DNA from: Leptodactylus fallax
Lineage: Eukaryota > Chordata > Amphibia > Anura > Leptodactylidae
Length of the DNA: 64,000 nucleotides
Assembly (NCBI GenBank): GCA_947044405.1
Contig: CAMRHE010000653.1
Location: forward strand, 124,001 to 188,000
Reading direction: 5' to 3'
Of the stretch, positions 10,400 through 21,336 are shown piece by piece. The notes beneath the pieces are model-generated. The model was given only the letters and a program-made list of their open reading frames with translations. It was not told where the DNA came from and did not search any database. Position 1 is the first letter of the stretch. Each line of letters starts with the position of its first letter. Position numbers and translations under genes: made by a program.

Positions 10400-11940
10400 C
10401 TATAAACCAGTTTACATGTAAAATGTGCTAGATTGGCAAAACTGAAATGGATGTTCTAAAATGTTACCTAAATGAGTCCAAGGGCTGAACCTTTAGCATG
10501 AACATGCAGTCTAGTTTTGCTTCTTTGGAGGTTGAGGAGTGATATTGAGGTGGAGACACTGACAACCTACCTAGAAAAAGGTTCCAATGGATCTATCAAA
10601 TGGTGGAGCATGACACCCCAAGCCTCAATGAGAACCTAAATCTTACTGGTTTTGTTTGACCATTGGGGGTGAGGCTTTTTTGTGGCATCATGCCACTCTG
10701 GATTATGACCTTCCATCCCAACACCTTTATTTGTGGTGGTTTTTTGACTATGTAGAAGCAAGCTAAGGTTGAAGAGCATTGAACAGTTGGATAGTGGTTG
10801 AGGGGGGGTGTAGGATTAGAGTGTCTTATTTCAAAATCGACACCACCAGAGACCTAGGTGATGTTGGAGGGGGGGTACAGGAGAACTGAGAAGGGATTTG
10901 AAGGTATTGAATTACTGTTTGGGCTTGTAGGATAGGGAAGATGATTGCGATGACTTAGATCTGTGAGGTGAGTGTTCTTGGAGTTGAGAACTGCTTGTTT
11001 TATACTTGAGCAAGTCCTCATGGGAGTTGCTTTTCGAGGCATTCTGCAACCCATGAAGCAAATCTGTTTTGTCAGGACCATGTGCTAGGGTTGCCTGTTG
11101 AGCTTCTGTGTGTAGGCACCAAGTTGAGGGCAGAAGTAATGGTGGTATTATAGAAAGCAGTGGCAGCATCTGCATGGTGAAGTGAGGATATGCCAGAGGG
11201 TGGAAGTCAGTGTGAAAATGTCAAGGTTCCTGCAGGGTCATGTTAACTTTGAGCTTGGGGGGGCCTCTTATAGAGGAGAGGCATGAGAATGTTAGTAAGC
11301 TGTGGTGTGGGGGTTAGAGGTTAGAGTGGAGGCAGGTGAATGGGGTCCAGGGTTGAACGAGCAAGAAAGAGATGTAAGACACGTTCTGTTACAGACTTGG
11401 TGGTTTGGGGTTGAAGTCCCTTTTAGAAGTTGGGTAAGAACTGGTTGAGGTGGTAAACCTTCTTTTTGACACTATGTAGGTGTTGCGCTTAGGTGTGAAT
11501 ATTTAGTAGCTTGCAATTACCTTCAGTTCCAATTCTGGTCTGTTCACTTGAGGATGTTGCACTGAACAAACTAAGCAAGATGATATACTAAGGACAAGGT
11601 GACAAAACAACTAGTGATTGGGCGGGGATCAGCAGTGTCTTAGCTTAATACAGATGAAGGCACTTCACAACATAAGTGATCATAAAACAAGTGGACATGC
11701 TCTACCCCAATCTCATACAGGAGCTATCTACAATGGGTTGAGGTCACTCTCCTTCCACTGGCAAATGGACATCAGGTAAATATCTGTTAATTGAATCGTT
11801 AATGACTCCATGAATATTCTATTAATTCTGGATAAAGTAAGGAGCTTGTTGGCTCACAGGGGTGTCAGGGAGGTGGCTACCCTAACATTTACATGTTAGT
11901 AAATTCCTAATGTTTAAGAAACTATATCAACCATAGTCTC
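10400..11940. other. No gene recognised; unclassified spacer
   Basis: About 1.5 kb without kinase homology. It contains G-rich tracts (GAGGGGGGG near 10800 and 10870) and short ORFs with no recognisable motif on either strand. It is not present in the neighbouring kinase units, which suggests one or more old insertions, but no terminal repeats could be paired. Confidence 0.4.
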
Positions 11941-12049
11941 TCCTCCTCTTCCATCACTGTGGCTAAAGCAAAAAACTCACTGAAACTTCTGGTTCCCATT
12001 GCTGTAGATACTGAACTTGCAATAATACAATTGTCCCATCAAAAGCAAA

Positions 12050-12553
12050 GTATTTTCCACTTCAGGTCCAAGATTCAGCACAATTTTAGTACAGCATTTT
12101 CTGACAGGATCTTTACTAGACTTCCATGGGCCATTAATGTAGGCAAAGACCAAAAAGACAAATTGTGGGGGAAGGAGGAGGAAGGCCTGATGTTTGTGGC
12201 CAGTGGATGTAGAGTTGGTACATCATGTCTCCTGCAGTTACTTGCTCCCAGGGCAAATATTCAGTCAAGGCAACAAAAAGTACCCTGAAAGTGCAAATAT
12301 CCACACTAGGGCTTAAAACTACTCATTGTGCTTTGTTACATCATTCTGGGGACATTAATGGAGTAATAAGGGGTATGGAGGCTCCCTTACATAGTCAATA
12401 CAAAGTCTCCCATTCTTGATATGGTGACAATTCCTCTCCGTGCTCAGCATATTGTCTGGCTTCAGGTCTCTGTGCACCAGTCCTCTTCCATGCATGTAGT
12501 CCAGAGTCCTGGATATTTGTTCTGTCTTTTCCTGCATCCTCTGGCATCACAAC
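12050..12553 (-). pseudogene. SBK1-like kinase exon 3 copy, decayed
   Basis: After a CTGCAG acceptor the minus strand gives [20 protein letters not shown] with the HRD loop intact, then DNMLSTERNCHHIK. It shifts frame before DFG (GRLCIDYV). Downstream, TVAGDMMYQLYIHW is followed by a deletion that removes most of the C-lobe, and the acidic tail is only traceable near 12060. Exon 2 of the same copy lies just upstream at 12650. Confidence 0.7.
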
Positions 12554-12649
12554 CTGCAGAAATCAGATCAGTACATATGTTAGTATAGAAGCATCTCATG
12601 ATATTTGTGTTTGTAATATATAAATTTTTATATCTTAGTGCCAGATCTT

Positions 12650-12792
12650 GATGTAGTTGGTATTGCTAGCTCCTGAGTTATGATGTAGTAATCCTTCATG
12701 TGGTGCTGGAGTATTCCCAGCTCTGTAATAAACCTGTTCAGCTCAGTCCTGTCCTGTCTTTGCAGCTTCCCAGCCAGTGGTGTAACTAAAAA
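12650..12792 (-). pseudogene. SBK1-like kinase exon 2 copy
   Basis: The minus strand reads PLAGKLQRQDRTELNRFI, so the beta-3 block has lost its AVK valine (GCTGGGAAG), followed by a shortened helix C and DYYIITQELA. The donor side is merged with intron sequence by a deletion. It belongs with the exon 3 copy at 12050-12553, about 100 bp downstream. Confidence 0.6.
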
Positions 12793-13285
12793 CCAAAAGA
12801 TTTACAGTGACCTCCTAGATCTCACATGGAAACTTTATATTGGACTTTCTCATTATCACTGGACTTCAATATGTTGGTTCCCACAAATCTCCTGTCTAAG
12901 GCAGTCCATCTGACTGTTGTGACACCTTAGGTTTAATTGATCCATTAAAAACTCAGGAGTCTGACACTCGGGCCCCTGACTGGTTACATGCAGCCTCTTC
13001 AGTACGGATCAAGCACAGAGCCGAACATTTGTACGATGGCTGTGCTTGGTGTCATAGCTCAGCCCATTCACTTGAATGGGACTGAAAAATAACGCCATGT
13101 GACTGACCCATTTTGTTTGAAGCTGAGCTCAGGAGGCAGCGCTTCATACAGCTGAATCACAGGGGTCTTGGGTGTTGGCTGTCCTTGGTCTTGAATTGGT
13201 GACCTATTTATCCTACTTGCTGATGTCCATCCTAGTGGAAGAGTGAAGAAATCAGGCAATACCTTTTAGAGGCTAACTGAGTATT

Positions 13286-13320
13286 TGAGCTTTCGAAAGT
13301 CTAGCTCACTTCATCAGACA
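13286..13320 (-). ncRNA. Hammerhead-ribozyme-like core, 3' end of Penelope element
   Basis: The minus strand contains CTGATGA, an imperfect stem II (GTGAGCTAGACTTTC) and then GAAAGCTC. CTGATGA and GAAA are the two invariant core boxes of the hammerhead. Penelope-like elements are known to carry such ribozymes in their terminal repeats. Stem II pairs poorly here, so activity is doubtful. Confidence 0.5.
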
Positions 13321-13639
13321 TGGTGTTATACAAGAAACTGAAAATTCACAGGTTTTTTTTATACCCTAAGACATGGTCTTCAAAGCATCTTAGAGTCCTT
13401 AAAAAAACACAATGCAATCTAAGTAGAGAAGTTATTTTAAAACCGGTCAAAAAATAAACAGTCTGGAAAGCTGTGGTGCGTGACAGAGGGATCTGTTATC
13501 TGTTTGCTATCAGGAGGTGATTTGTGACCCTCACAGGTCATACATAGTGTGACATGAAGCTGGCATGAATATTAAGTCCAAATTGCAGAGTGTGAAATTT
13601 TTGCATTCATTTGTATTCCCATTCCTTTCTCTCCCTCTG

Positions 13640-14150
13640 CGTCTTAAAATGTCCCATTGAAACCACAACCCGCAAATCTTCAATAGTGGTCTTCTCTGGA
13701 GAAATGTGTGGCCACTGGGAGATCTGTTCTGTTAATGTTGGATCTGTGTGAGTTCATTCGTTGACTGAGTCTCTGCCCCGTTTCCCCCACATAGAGGCCT
13801 GTGGTGGGACATTGCACACACATTATGAGATACCACATAGGAAGACCTGCAGGAAAATGTCCCCCTAATCCTGTGCACCTGTTGTGACTGGGACAGGTAC
13901 ACTGTCAGCAGTGTGGATGTGCTTGCAGGTCATGCACCTTTTTTGTAGGCAAGGTGGTGCCATTTTCAGTTGGGGCCTTCAGGGCAAACCAGACAATATG
14001 CCATAGGTTTGGTGGTTGCCGAATGGAAAGGAGAGGGGGGACTGGAAATATGTCCTTGAGTCTGTTGTCCCTATGTAGCACAGGTTGGAGCTCCTTGGCA
14101 ATCCTTCGTAGGATCTCCAGCTGTGGGTTGTAGGTGACAACTAGGGGCAC
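13640..14150 (-). pseudogene. Penelope-like GIY-YIG endonuclease region
   Basis: Downstream of the RT, one frame (13905-14150) reads VTYNPQLEILRRIAKELQPV and continues to RQPPNLW. Another frame near 13790-13830 has YLIMCVQCPTTGLYVGETGQ followed by LSQRMNSH, which fits the GIY-YIG nuclease fold that nicks the target in these elements, including the conserved arginine and histidine. A stop follows PVATHFSREDHY. Confidence 0.7.
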
Positions 14151-14214
14151 TCGGGCTTTCTGGGTCTCTCTATATGTCTGTTAATGGCTGCCGCTTTGTT
14201 TAATTGGTTGTCTG

Positions 14215-15206
14215 TCACTTTTTTGGTTTGTATCCCAATTGGAGAAATTTCATCCTCAGGTCCAGGAGGTTCTTGTCCAGGTCTGCTTTGTTGGAGCAAA
14301 TACAATTGTATCGTATAGCCTGGCTGTAAATAAGTCTTGTGTGCTTGGGGTGGAAGCTGTTTCTCAGGTAGGCCGTTCTGTCTGTAGGTTTGTGGTATAT
14401 TGATGTGAGTAGCCGGTGGTCTTTAATGTATATTGTGGTATCCAGAAAGTGAATTTCACTCTCTGAATAGCTAAGTTTAAGGTTGGTGGTCGGGTGAAAG
14501 TCATTGAAGTCATTATGGAATTGAAGTAGGGCCTCCTCACCTGCAGTCCAGATGACCAGGATATCGACATAATGAAGGTAAATCATAGGTTTGGTGGCGC
14601 ATGTTGATAAATATGCTCCTTCCAGTTCTGACATAAAGAGATTTGCATACTGGGGTGCACATCTGGACCCCATTGAAGTTTCCATTCACTGTAGATATAG
14701 ATCCTCTCCAAAGGTAAAATGGTTGTGGCTAAGGATGAATTGTATGAGCTGCGTTACTGGTTCTGTTGGGAGGTTTTGTTTTTCCAGGTGTACCTGACAT
14801 GTTGCAACTCCATCATTGTGGGGAATGTTGGTATACAGGGATTCCACATCCATGGTGGCCAAAATGGTACCCTCAGGTAGTGGGCCCAGGGCATTCAGTT
14901 TAAGAAGGTCAGTGGTGTCCTGGATATAGCTTGGAGTATCCCTGACAAGGGGTTTTAGGAGATTTTCCACCCAACCCGAGATGTTTTCCCAGTTTCCCAA
15001 TGCCAGAAATGATAGGCCTCCCAGGGTTGCCATCTTTGTGTATCTTTGGGAGCATATAGAAGCAGCCCGGCCTGGGATCCTCTGGGATAAGTCCTTTTAC
15101 CTGATTCTGCACCTGGATTGGAAACTTCTTGGTCATATTCTTTAGTTCTTTCATATAGGCCTCTGGGATCACTTCCAAGTTTGGAGTAATGGATGGGATT
15201 TGACAA
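14215..15206 (-). pseudogene. Penelope-like reverse transcriptase
   Basis: Three overlapping frames give the RT in order: FYMLPKIHKDGNPGRPIISG (about 15010-15080), DVESLYTNIPH (motif A, about 14820-14850), GSRCAPQYANLFMSELE (about 14610-14670) and then the catalytic box as HYVDILVIW (about 14555-14580). The usual Penelope box is YIDD, so one aspartate codon is missing. KPTDRTAYL and a C-terminal GY segment follow. Frameshifts near 15000 and 14690 make it inactive. Confidence 0.82.
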
Positions 15207-15263
15207 TTGCCTGTTTGCTTCCTGGATATAGTCTGTGAATTTTCAGTTTCTTGTATAACACAA

Positions 15264-15300
15264 TGTCTGATGAAGGAGCTAGTACTTCCAAAAGCTCACC
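15264..15300 (+). ncRNA. Hammerhead-ribozyme-like core, 5' end of Penelope element (inverted copy)
   Basis: The plus strand carries CTGATGA, then a short GGA/TCC stem, then AAAAGCTC in place of GAAAGCTC. The change from GAAA to AAAA is consistent with CpG decay and would disable the core. This copy lies in inverted orientation to the one at 13286-13320, which gives the element its terminal inverted repeat. Confidence 0.42.
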
Positions 15301-15403
15301 ATCAAATATACTGTTATCCTCAAAGGTATCGCCTGATTTCTTCACTCTTCCACTATTTTCAATGGCTAACATGATACAACATCATACTACTAGGTCCATC
15401 CTA

Positions 15404-15775
15404 AGAATGGGCCATCAATCCTTGGGATTGTTACAACCTTTTAATCCCTTGCTGATCTCTTCTGTATAAGGTGCACTAGATATCTGACAACCCCTTATTA
15501 CGTATAATGTAGAAATAAAGGTGGCTGTAAACTTCGATGTCAGCTGCTCCTCAGAAGTTAGGTCTTCATCTAATATTTATATCAGGCATCTTGGTGTATA
15601 TAATGTGCAATCACTTTGTTTTCATGTGAGATGAGCAGAGATGTTCTTTAACACATGTACTCTTGGCCATGCACATGTATGGAAGAGTCAGAAGAAATAG
15701 CTGTTGGCCATCAGGTATCTAAGGTATATGGTCACCTACAGTCATTGCTAGATAGAAATTGGCATACAGGACTGC

Positions 15776-15812
<37 letters not shown>

Positions 15813-16367
15813 GACGCTCATCATAAATCTCAAACCTGCCATAACACAACAGACTCGCCAATCTGGGAAAGGCAGGTGACAGCCTTAAAATATCTTCTGA
15901 ACTGTTGCAAAGGACGAGCTCAAGTGCTTTAAAAACCCAGAACATGGTACATCTGCACAGCGCTCTATACACCTTATATGAACAGCTTATGTGGGTTTTG
16001 TTATGGGCTGTTTATACCTGAGGGTGGATCTTGAAAATTGTGTAGTGTTGTGTACACCATCTTGTCTTCTGCACTGCCTGTGTCTTCAGGCTACTATTAA
16101 GCACTTGGCTTGCACCAACATTTTTATAGCCCACTTTATAGTCTTGCCCCTAGTAATGGCGGATGAAGCCCTCTGGTACATATTGTAACTGCAACCAACA
16201 AGTCTAGTCCAAAACACAACTCTTTGCACTGTCAGAATGTTATTAGTTTCTATTCCAGCATTAACCCCTCAGTTCTGCTTCTGTCTGTCAGGGGCACAAG
16301 TAATGAATTCTGCATAGTCCTCTGACAAATGGGGTAAAAAATTCCAGTACTGGAAAACTGTTTATAT
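15404..16367. repeat. Kinase-unit 5' flank, paralogue 1a
   Basis: From about 15820 this segment matches 41950-42290 and 61440-61920, including TGGCTTGCACCAACATTTTT and GGCGGATGAAGCCCTCTGGT. It lies upstream of a kinase copy on the minus strand and has no ORF of note. It contains an (AT)n microsatellite at 15778-15806. Confidence 0.65.
15778..15806. repeat. (AT)n microsatellite
   Basis: About 14 uninterrupted AT dinucleotides following CTGCAG. It falls near the edge of the duplicated flank; the paralogues at 41.9 and 61.4 kb lack it. Confidence 0.95.
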
Positions 16368-17008
16368 CAGTGATGGCAAACCTTTCAGAGACCGAGTGCC
16401 CAAACTGCAAACCAAAACCCACTAAATTATCGCAAAGTGCCAACACGGCAATTTAACCTTAAATTAACCAGGATCTATTTTATAGTGACCGTGCAATGTT
16501 ATTACAGCCTGTACTAATATCATGTCTGCTATAAAACAGATACTGTGATCTAAATAGTGAAGGGCTGCCACACAGTACATTTTGCTCCAAAGTGGCCTCC
16601 ACACAGTAGTATATGCTTCACGGTGGAGCCCCACACAGTATTAGATGCTTCAGTGTCCCCCATGTAGTAGTATATGCTCCACAGTAGGCCCCCATACAGT
16701 AGTATGTTACTTACCTTGTCCCACAGAGCATCCTCCTTCTTCTGATCGCTGGCACTGATTTACGTTATTGCGCCTGCGTCGCGACAAGGGTCACATTCTG
16801 TAGTCAGTGTAGGCCATGGACCGCGGCCTACACTGACAGCTTTCAGCTGTATGTGCATATGCACATACAGCTGAAAGAAGCGATCGCTCACTAACTGGGA
16901 ATCCTGTACCGGATTCCTCATTAGTGAGCGATCATGGCGACGGCGCGCGTACCAACTGAGGGCTCTGTGTGCCCTCGATGGCACATGTGCCATAGGTTCG
17001 CCATCATG
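16368..17008. mobile_element. Non-autonomous hAT-like element, 641 bp
   Basis: Ends CAGTGATGGCAAACCT and, reverse-complemented, CATGATGGCGAACCTATGG form a hAT-type inverted repeat. The paralogous flanks at 42.27 and 61.92 kb run from GGTAAACT to GTCACCACCTATTC without this DNA, giving an empty site. The target duplication is not clear. The right half holds three consecutive strong hairpins. There is no transposase. Confidence 0.72.
16803..16933. repeat. Three adjacent perfect or near-perfect hairpins
   Basis: Hairpin 1 (16803-16837) has a 13-bp perfect stem around a 9-nt loop. Hairpin 2 (16840-16877) is a perfect 38-nt palindrome centred on GCATATGC with no loop. Hairpin 3 (16882-16933) has a 13-bp perfect outer stem (GATCGCTCACTAA) and an inner GGAATCC/GGATTCC pair. 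They occupy the GC-rich right half of the hAT element. Confidence 0.9.
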
Positions 17009-17960
17009 GGTATACTGTATGCTGTCACCACCTATTCTAATGACTTTAGTATCTTTCAACCATTATCTGACAAGTGTTGCCAGATGTACCATCTATAAAT
17101 GTATTGTGTGTTATGACAAATCCCAATATTATATAGTCATGAAATGTGACTTGGGTTAGCCAAGGATTCCTCCACTTAAGTGTCCATCTTATAACCCCTT
17201 CTTTGTACCCGCCATGTTTCCTTTGCAGGGATATAATCTAATCTTTGGTGCAGATTTGGAAGCTTTGCACATCTTGCATATTTCTATAGGGTTAACCATG
17301 TTGAGCTGGACCCTTTCCTGATAGACATGGGTGTTCCAGGTCCATTTTATGGGTACAATAGAGGTGATGCAGACTTCTTGTATTCTGGATCTGGTGACTC
17401 ATTTTGATAGCTGTGCAAAATATTCTAAGGGGACTAAAAATGTTCCCTGAAGATGTCATGAAGTATCGATGAAGATGCAGAGTATTAGTGTGTAGTGCTA
17501 TCATATTAATACTATACAGCTATCTATACAACTTACGAGAGATCTTTGCTGCTAGGATGGGGCATTTGACATGGTACATAATCTTTACAGTAAGGTTAGA
17601 GCATCTGCCATTCTGTAGCTCTTATTTGAAGGGAAAAACCCAACAAGATGAGGAAAAGCACCATACTTGCTATGGGTCAGTGAATTGTTGCATTGTAGAT
17701 TGATATCCAGCATCAATCTGAAGCTCACATTGGAATTAATGGAGCCGTCCAACCAGTTGCTTTATACAAAGCTGGTCCCAGATTTTAGGAGCTGTCCTGC
17801 TATCTAAGGAAGCTTCCATATACGGTGTGCCTCCAAGGCTACATACACGCGACCATCTACGTGTCAGTAAAAATGTCAAAGATGACACACTTAAAAACTA
17901 CAACTGTGCATACAGACTCATTAAAATGTATGGGTCTGTACTTCTATACACAATTGTGGA
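17009..17960. repeat. Kinase-unit 5' flank, paralogue 1b, plus spacer
   Basis: The first 250 bp continue the duplicated flank (TTGCCAGATGTACCATCTAT matches 61990). From about 17300 to 17960 I see no gene; short ORFs on both strands have no motif. Confidence 0.5.
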
Positions 17961-18049
17961 TGAGGCATGAGGCCTTTGTCCTCTAAAATTGGAACCCCAA
18001 CCACTCTGCACCACTTCAGATACAAGCACCTGGGTCCAGCTGCACTAAC

Positions 18050-18710
18050 CATTAGGAATTTACACTTGCACCGACTCTGGGATCCAGACAGGATGAGTAA
18101 GAGTAGATTGTTTTCTATCCTGTGGCTTGGTGTGATCTTGGTGGATGATTATAGCATTGTAGAAGAGTGATTAGAAATGGTCCTCTTCCTCCACTAACTG
18201 TCATTGTAACATGTTGGCCTTCCATGGGACATTAACATAGTCCAAGAGCACAGAATGTCAGGAAGAGGGGTCTTGGGTGAGGGGCATGTTACATATGGTT
18301 TAGGCTTCTCCTGGTAACTTCTCCCTATTGGTAGAGTAAGGCCTGAAGTTTGCAGCCAGTGGATGTAGAGTTGGTACATCATGTCTCCTGCAGTTACTTG
18401 CTCTCAGGGAAAATATCCAGTCAAAGCAACGAAGGTTCTCAAATCCCAGGTGTCTACACTAGGGCTTAAAGCACGATGAGTATTTTGGCCCATAACTCTG
18501 GGTTTATGAATAACGCGTGGTTTGGTGGAAACCAGGCTCCCCGCACAGTCAATCCAAAGTCTCCCAGCTTGATATGGTGACCATCCCTTTCCATCCTCAG
18601 CATGTTGTCTGGCTTCAGGTCTCTGTGCGCCAGTCCTCTTCCATGCATGTAGTCCAGAACCCTGGATACTTGTACTTCACCTCCCTTCACCTAGAATTCG
18701 CTATCTCAAC
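18050..18710 (-). pseudogene. SBK1-like kinase exon 3 copy, near-complete but frameshifted
   Basis: From the acceptor at 18710 the minus strand gives [40 protein letters not shown] and then a PELWAK block, so HRD, KPDN and DFG are all intact. A single extra base after PELWAK forces a stop; the alternative frame continues SPSVDTW...VALTGYFP, the helix F/subdomain IX block, followed by a TGA where tryptophan is expected, and then EQVTAGDMMYQLYIHW. A 4-bp deletion shifts the C-lobe again, and the shared TGA follows DPSS. The tail near 18070 ends PESVQV. Confidence 0.8.
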
Positions 18711-18969
18711 CTATAAAAACCAGATCAGTATCATGTACTTTACAACACTGGCATAGATTCTGTTGGTGGAGCAGTAGATGAAACTGTTACTGTGATGGCC
18801 ATGTTGCATGAAACATTGTACTTTTATGGGACACTCCACCACTTATTGTAGGGCTCAGTGTATTCCCAAGTGTCATGCCTCCCTGTCACATCACATGTCT
18901 CTCTAGCTTTTGGTATGTTGCAATAAAGGATTATATTTAGGAGAAAATATGAAGTAGGCTTTTCTTACC

Positions 18970-19130
18970 TGGGTATGGTGCCTGCCATTACCAGCTCCTG
19001 TGCCATCATGTAGTAATCCGGATTGGCAATAAAGATGGGATGTGTCCTGATGATACCGGGGTACTTGGAGAAACTGAGACTGCTCCGTAAGGAACAAATT
19101 CAGCTCAGTCCTGTCCTTTCCCTCAGTCCA
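18970..19130 (-). pseudogene. SBK1-like kinase exon 2 copy
   Basis: The GTAAG donor is intact at 18965-18969. The minus strand shows DRTELNLFLTEQSQF, then the PRYHQDTSHLY region and, in another frame, PDYYMMAQELVMAGT, which match helix C and the hinge of the other copies. The beta-3 lysine segment at the 5' end is replaced by unrelated sequence near 19135. Confidence 0.65.
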
Positions 19131-19139
19131 CCAATTGGG

Positions 19140-20013
19140 CAGAAGGTATGGGGGCAATTTATATAGAGCAGAGTATGAAGCCCAGGCAGGAAAAGGAACA
19201 TCCCTAAGGCTGAGGCCACACAATGCAGAACCACTTGATGGAAACTTGTACTTTGCAGTTCATCCTAAACCTTCACAGTATGGCTGAAGGTCCAATTGTA
19301 GCTTTATAATGGTTTTGTAGGCGAAAGAGAATCAGTATCACCCGAGACTCCACATTACGCAATGGCAATATCCAGTATATGGAGGTCTATAATATGGTCA
19401 TGTCCAGGTCTATGGCGTTTGCTTTCACAAGGAAAATCATTCATGAATTTGAAACTTTGTTGCGTCCTTCTGCCAAAATGAAATCACATTTTTCCACCTC
19501 AGTGTACAATATCCCATACTGAAAGTGAAAAAAGTTTACTAATGTTTTAAAAATAAACTAAATCCTTGCACTGCCTTAACCACTTCAGTACTATGCCAAG
19601 TTCCCTGGTTCAGGACCAGATGCACTTTCATGAATGAAAATATAATTAATTTTTTTTTTTTTTTGGTCCTTCAACTAATTTTAGTCTCTCTTCAGTGACC
19701 CACAGGGCTTTACATTTTCATAGATATAATCTATTTATTGTACTTATAAAAAATGATTTTATAGCACAAGGCTACCAAAAGATCAGTTCTCCCTCTGTTA
19801 TGGTTATTTTTATGTATTGTCAGAGATGGGGCTAGAACCTGAGATTCGGGCATGGTATTAGTGATTTAAGTTATTTTACCTTTTAAAGTTAAAAAAAAAA
19901 AAACTCAATTTAAATAAATATCGTTAAGGTCATAATAGTCCCCTTTGGGGGCATTTTAAGCTACTTTTTTCTGTTGGGGGGGGGGATTTCCCTTGTAACA
20001 AAATGCTGAGGCA
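19140..20013. other. Kinase intron 1 and spacer, no gene seen
   Basis: A faint match to the glycine-loop exon flank (CAGTTCATCCTAAACCTTCA) lies near 19258-19300, but no frame is preserved. The rest is AT-rich with T runs at 19650-19663 and A runs near 19892 and a G run at 19977-19985. From about 19960 it aligns with 55040-55090. Confidence 0.45.
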
Positions 20014-21090
20014 TAGGCGGTGAGCAAGGGGATGCATGATGCTGGTGGTAGTGCAGGGCTGATGGGGGTAGTAGTCACAGTTGTCACTGGCCTGAGTGGT
20101 CTACAACCCTGTTCCCCTGTCACACACATGGACTTCTTTCAATTCAGCTGTTACCTTTCTGCAGAGCACAGGCTGGAATGACTTCTGTGACAGTCCAGTA
20201 ACAACGGTTTTAAAGAAACTTTACTAGGAACACCTCTTGTAAGGCAAAGTACATATATCAGTCTCTTTGGTAATAAATGACAGTACAGCTTTTACACTTC
20301 TTACAAGTAGTGCAGTACTTCAGTCACAGTCCCATATATCCTCTGTAATAGCAGGTATGCAGATTCTGAGTACGTAATAATGTGTACACGGTTCTGTGCA
20401 GCTTTAGCTCTACCTTGGGAGATATAACACAGCTCGGCTATACTGTGCAATGTGGTGCACGAGAGTACTTACAGGGTAGGTGCTAGAGCAATGCCCTATC
20501 ACAGGGTGCTAAAGCGCTGATTCAACGATGTGGAAGCCGCTTAGGTTAGATCCAGCTGGGGAACCCATGAAAAGCGTGGATCCAGGCAGAGGACTTCTTT
20601 ATCCAACAGGTTATTCCTCTGGCTTAGGCCAATAGAACAGGGTTAGGTTTTTAGATGATCTCCCAGGTGTGGACCGGCAGGAGTTCAGTAGTTGGGATGG
20701 ACTGGTAGCTGTATATAGCCTATGTGAGGTTCTTACTAGCTTGGAGCAATGCTGGCTGACATGTGTACTGGCTGGAGGCCAGGCTGAGACTTCCTTTGTA
20801 AACAACCTCTCCCTGTGCAGGCAGAGCTGGACTAGGGACTTTTCTCAGCTTGCCCCAGAAGCAGCGTGTGCTTCTATAGGCCAAGAGCAAAACATGTGAC
20901 TGAAGCAGCACCAGACTAGACATGTGAGTCTGCAGAGCTAAGACAAGGTGCAAAGCTAGCTAACCCTTACACTGTTGCAGACAATCCTCAGTGTATGCTA
21001 AGTAATGCAGTAGAATACAAAATACAGCACACAGTCTCTGACATGAGAAATTGCCACCTGACAAAATACAAGATATTATGGCGGCATAAT
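20014..21090. mobile_element. Unit-specific insertion of about 1.08 kb, possibly LTR-derived
   Basis: The paralogue at 55085-55110 passes directly from CTGAGGAATTTA to CAGGAGTAATGCAGCC; here more than 1 kb separates the equivalent sequences. The inserted DNA has no coding frame. Its composition, with TTACTAGGAACACC-like sequence and no TIR that I can pair, suggests a solo LTR, but ends and target duplication could not be fixed. Confidence 0.4.
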
Positions 21091-21336
21091 GACAATTTAA
21101 ACAGGAGTAATGCTGCCTCATCATAACTGCAGAGCTGATCCGGTTTCTCTGGGATCTAGCAGTCTCTCATCCCTGGAGGATCACATGACCACCCTGTCAG
21201 AGGGGAGCCGTATCATGGTGGCTCCCATAGTTGTGTATACAGTGACTTGGTTGCACAGGGATGGTAATAAAACCATCCTTGCCTTTCTAGAGTAGCTCAG
21301 CTCTAGTTAGCCGGCTTGCCAGTCTGTGCAGTTTTA

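Larger units (their letters stand above)
13235..15393 (-). mobile_element. Penelope-like retroelement, bounded by target duplication
   Basis: The element is flanked by the 10-bp direct repeat GTCCATCCTA at 13225-13234 and 15394-15403, so both ends are defined. About 85-90 bp at each end are inverted relative to each other, each containing GTGGAAGAGTGAAGAAATC and a hammerhead-like core. Inside, the minus strand encodes a Penelope RT and a GIY-YIG endonuclease region, in several frames. At 2.16 kb it lacks the N-terminal part of the usual ORF. Terminal inverted structure and RT plus GIY-YIG order are hallmarks of Penelope-like elements. Confidence 0.88.

Noticed and set aside
13640..13900. GIY-YIG motif as a homing endonuclease or DNA-repair gene
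   Set aside because: It follows directly after a Penelope RT inside an element with a defined target duplication, so it is the element's own endonuclease.
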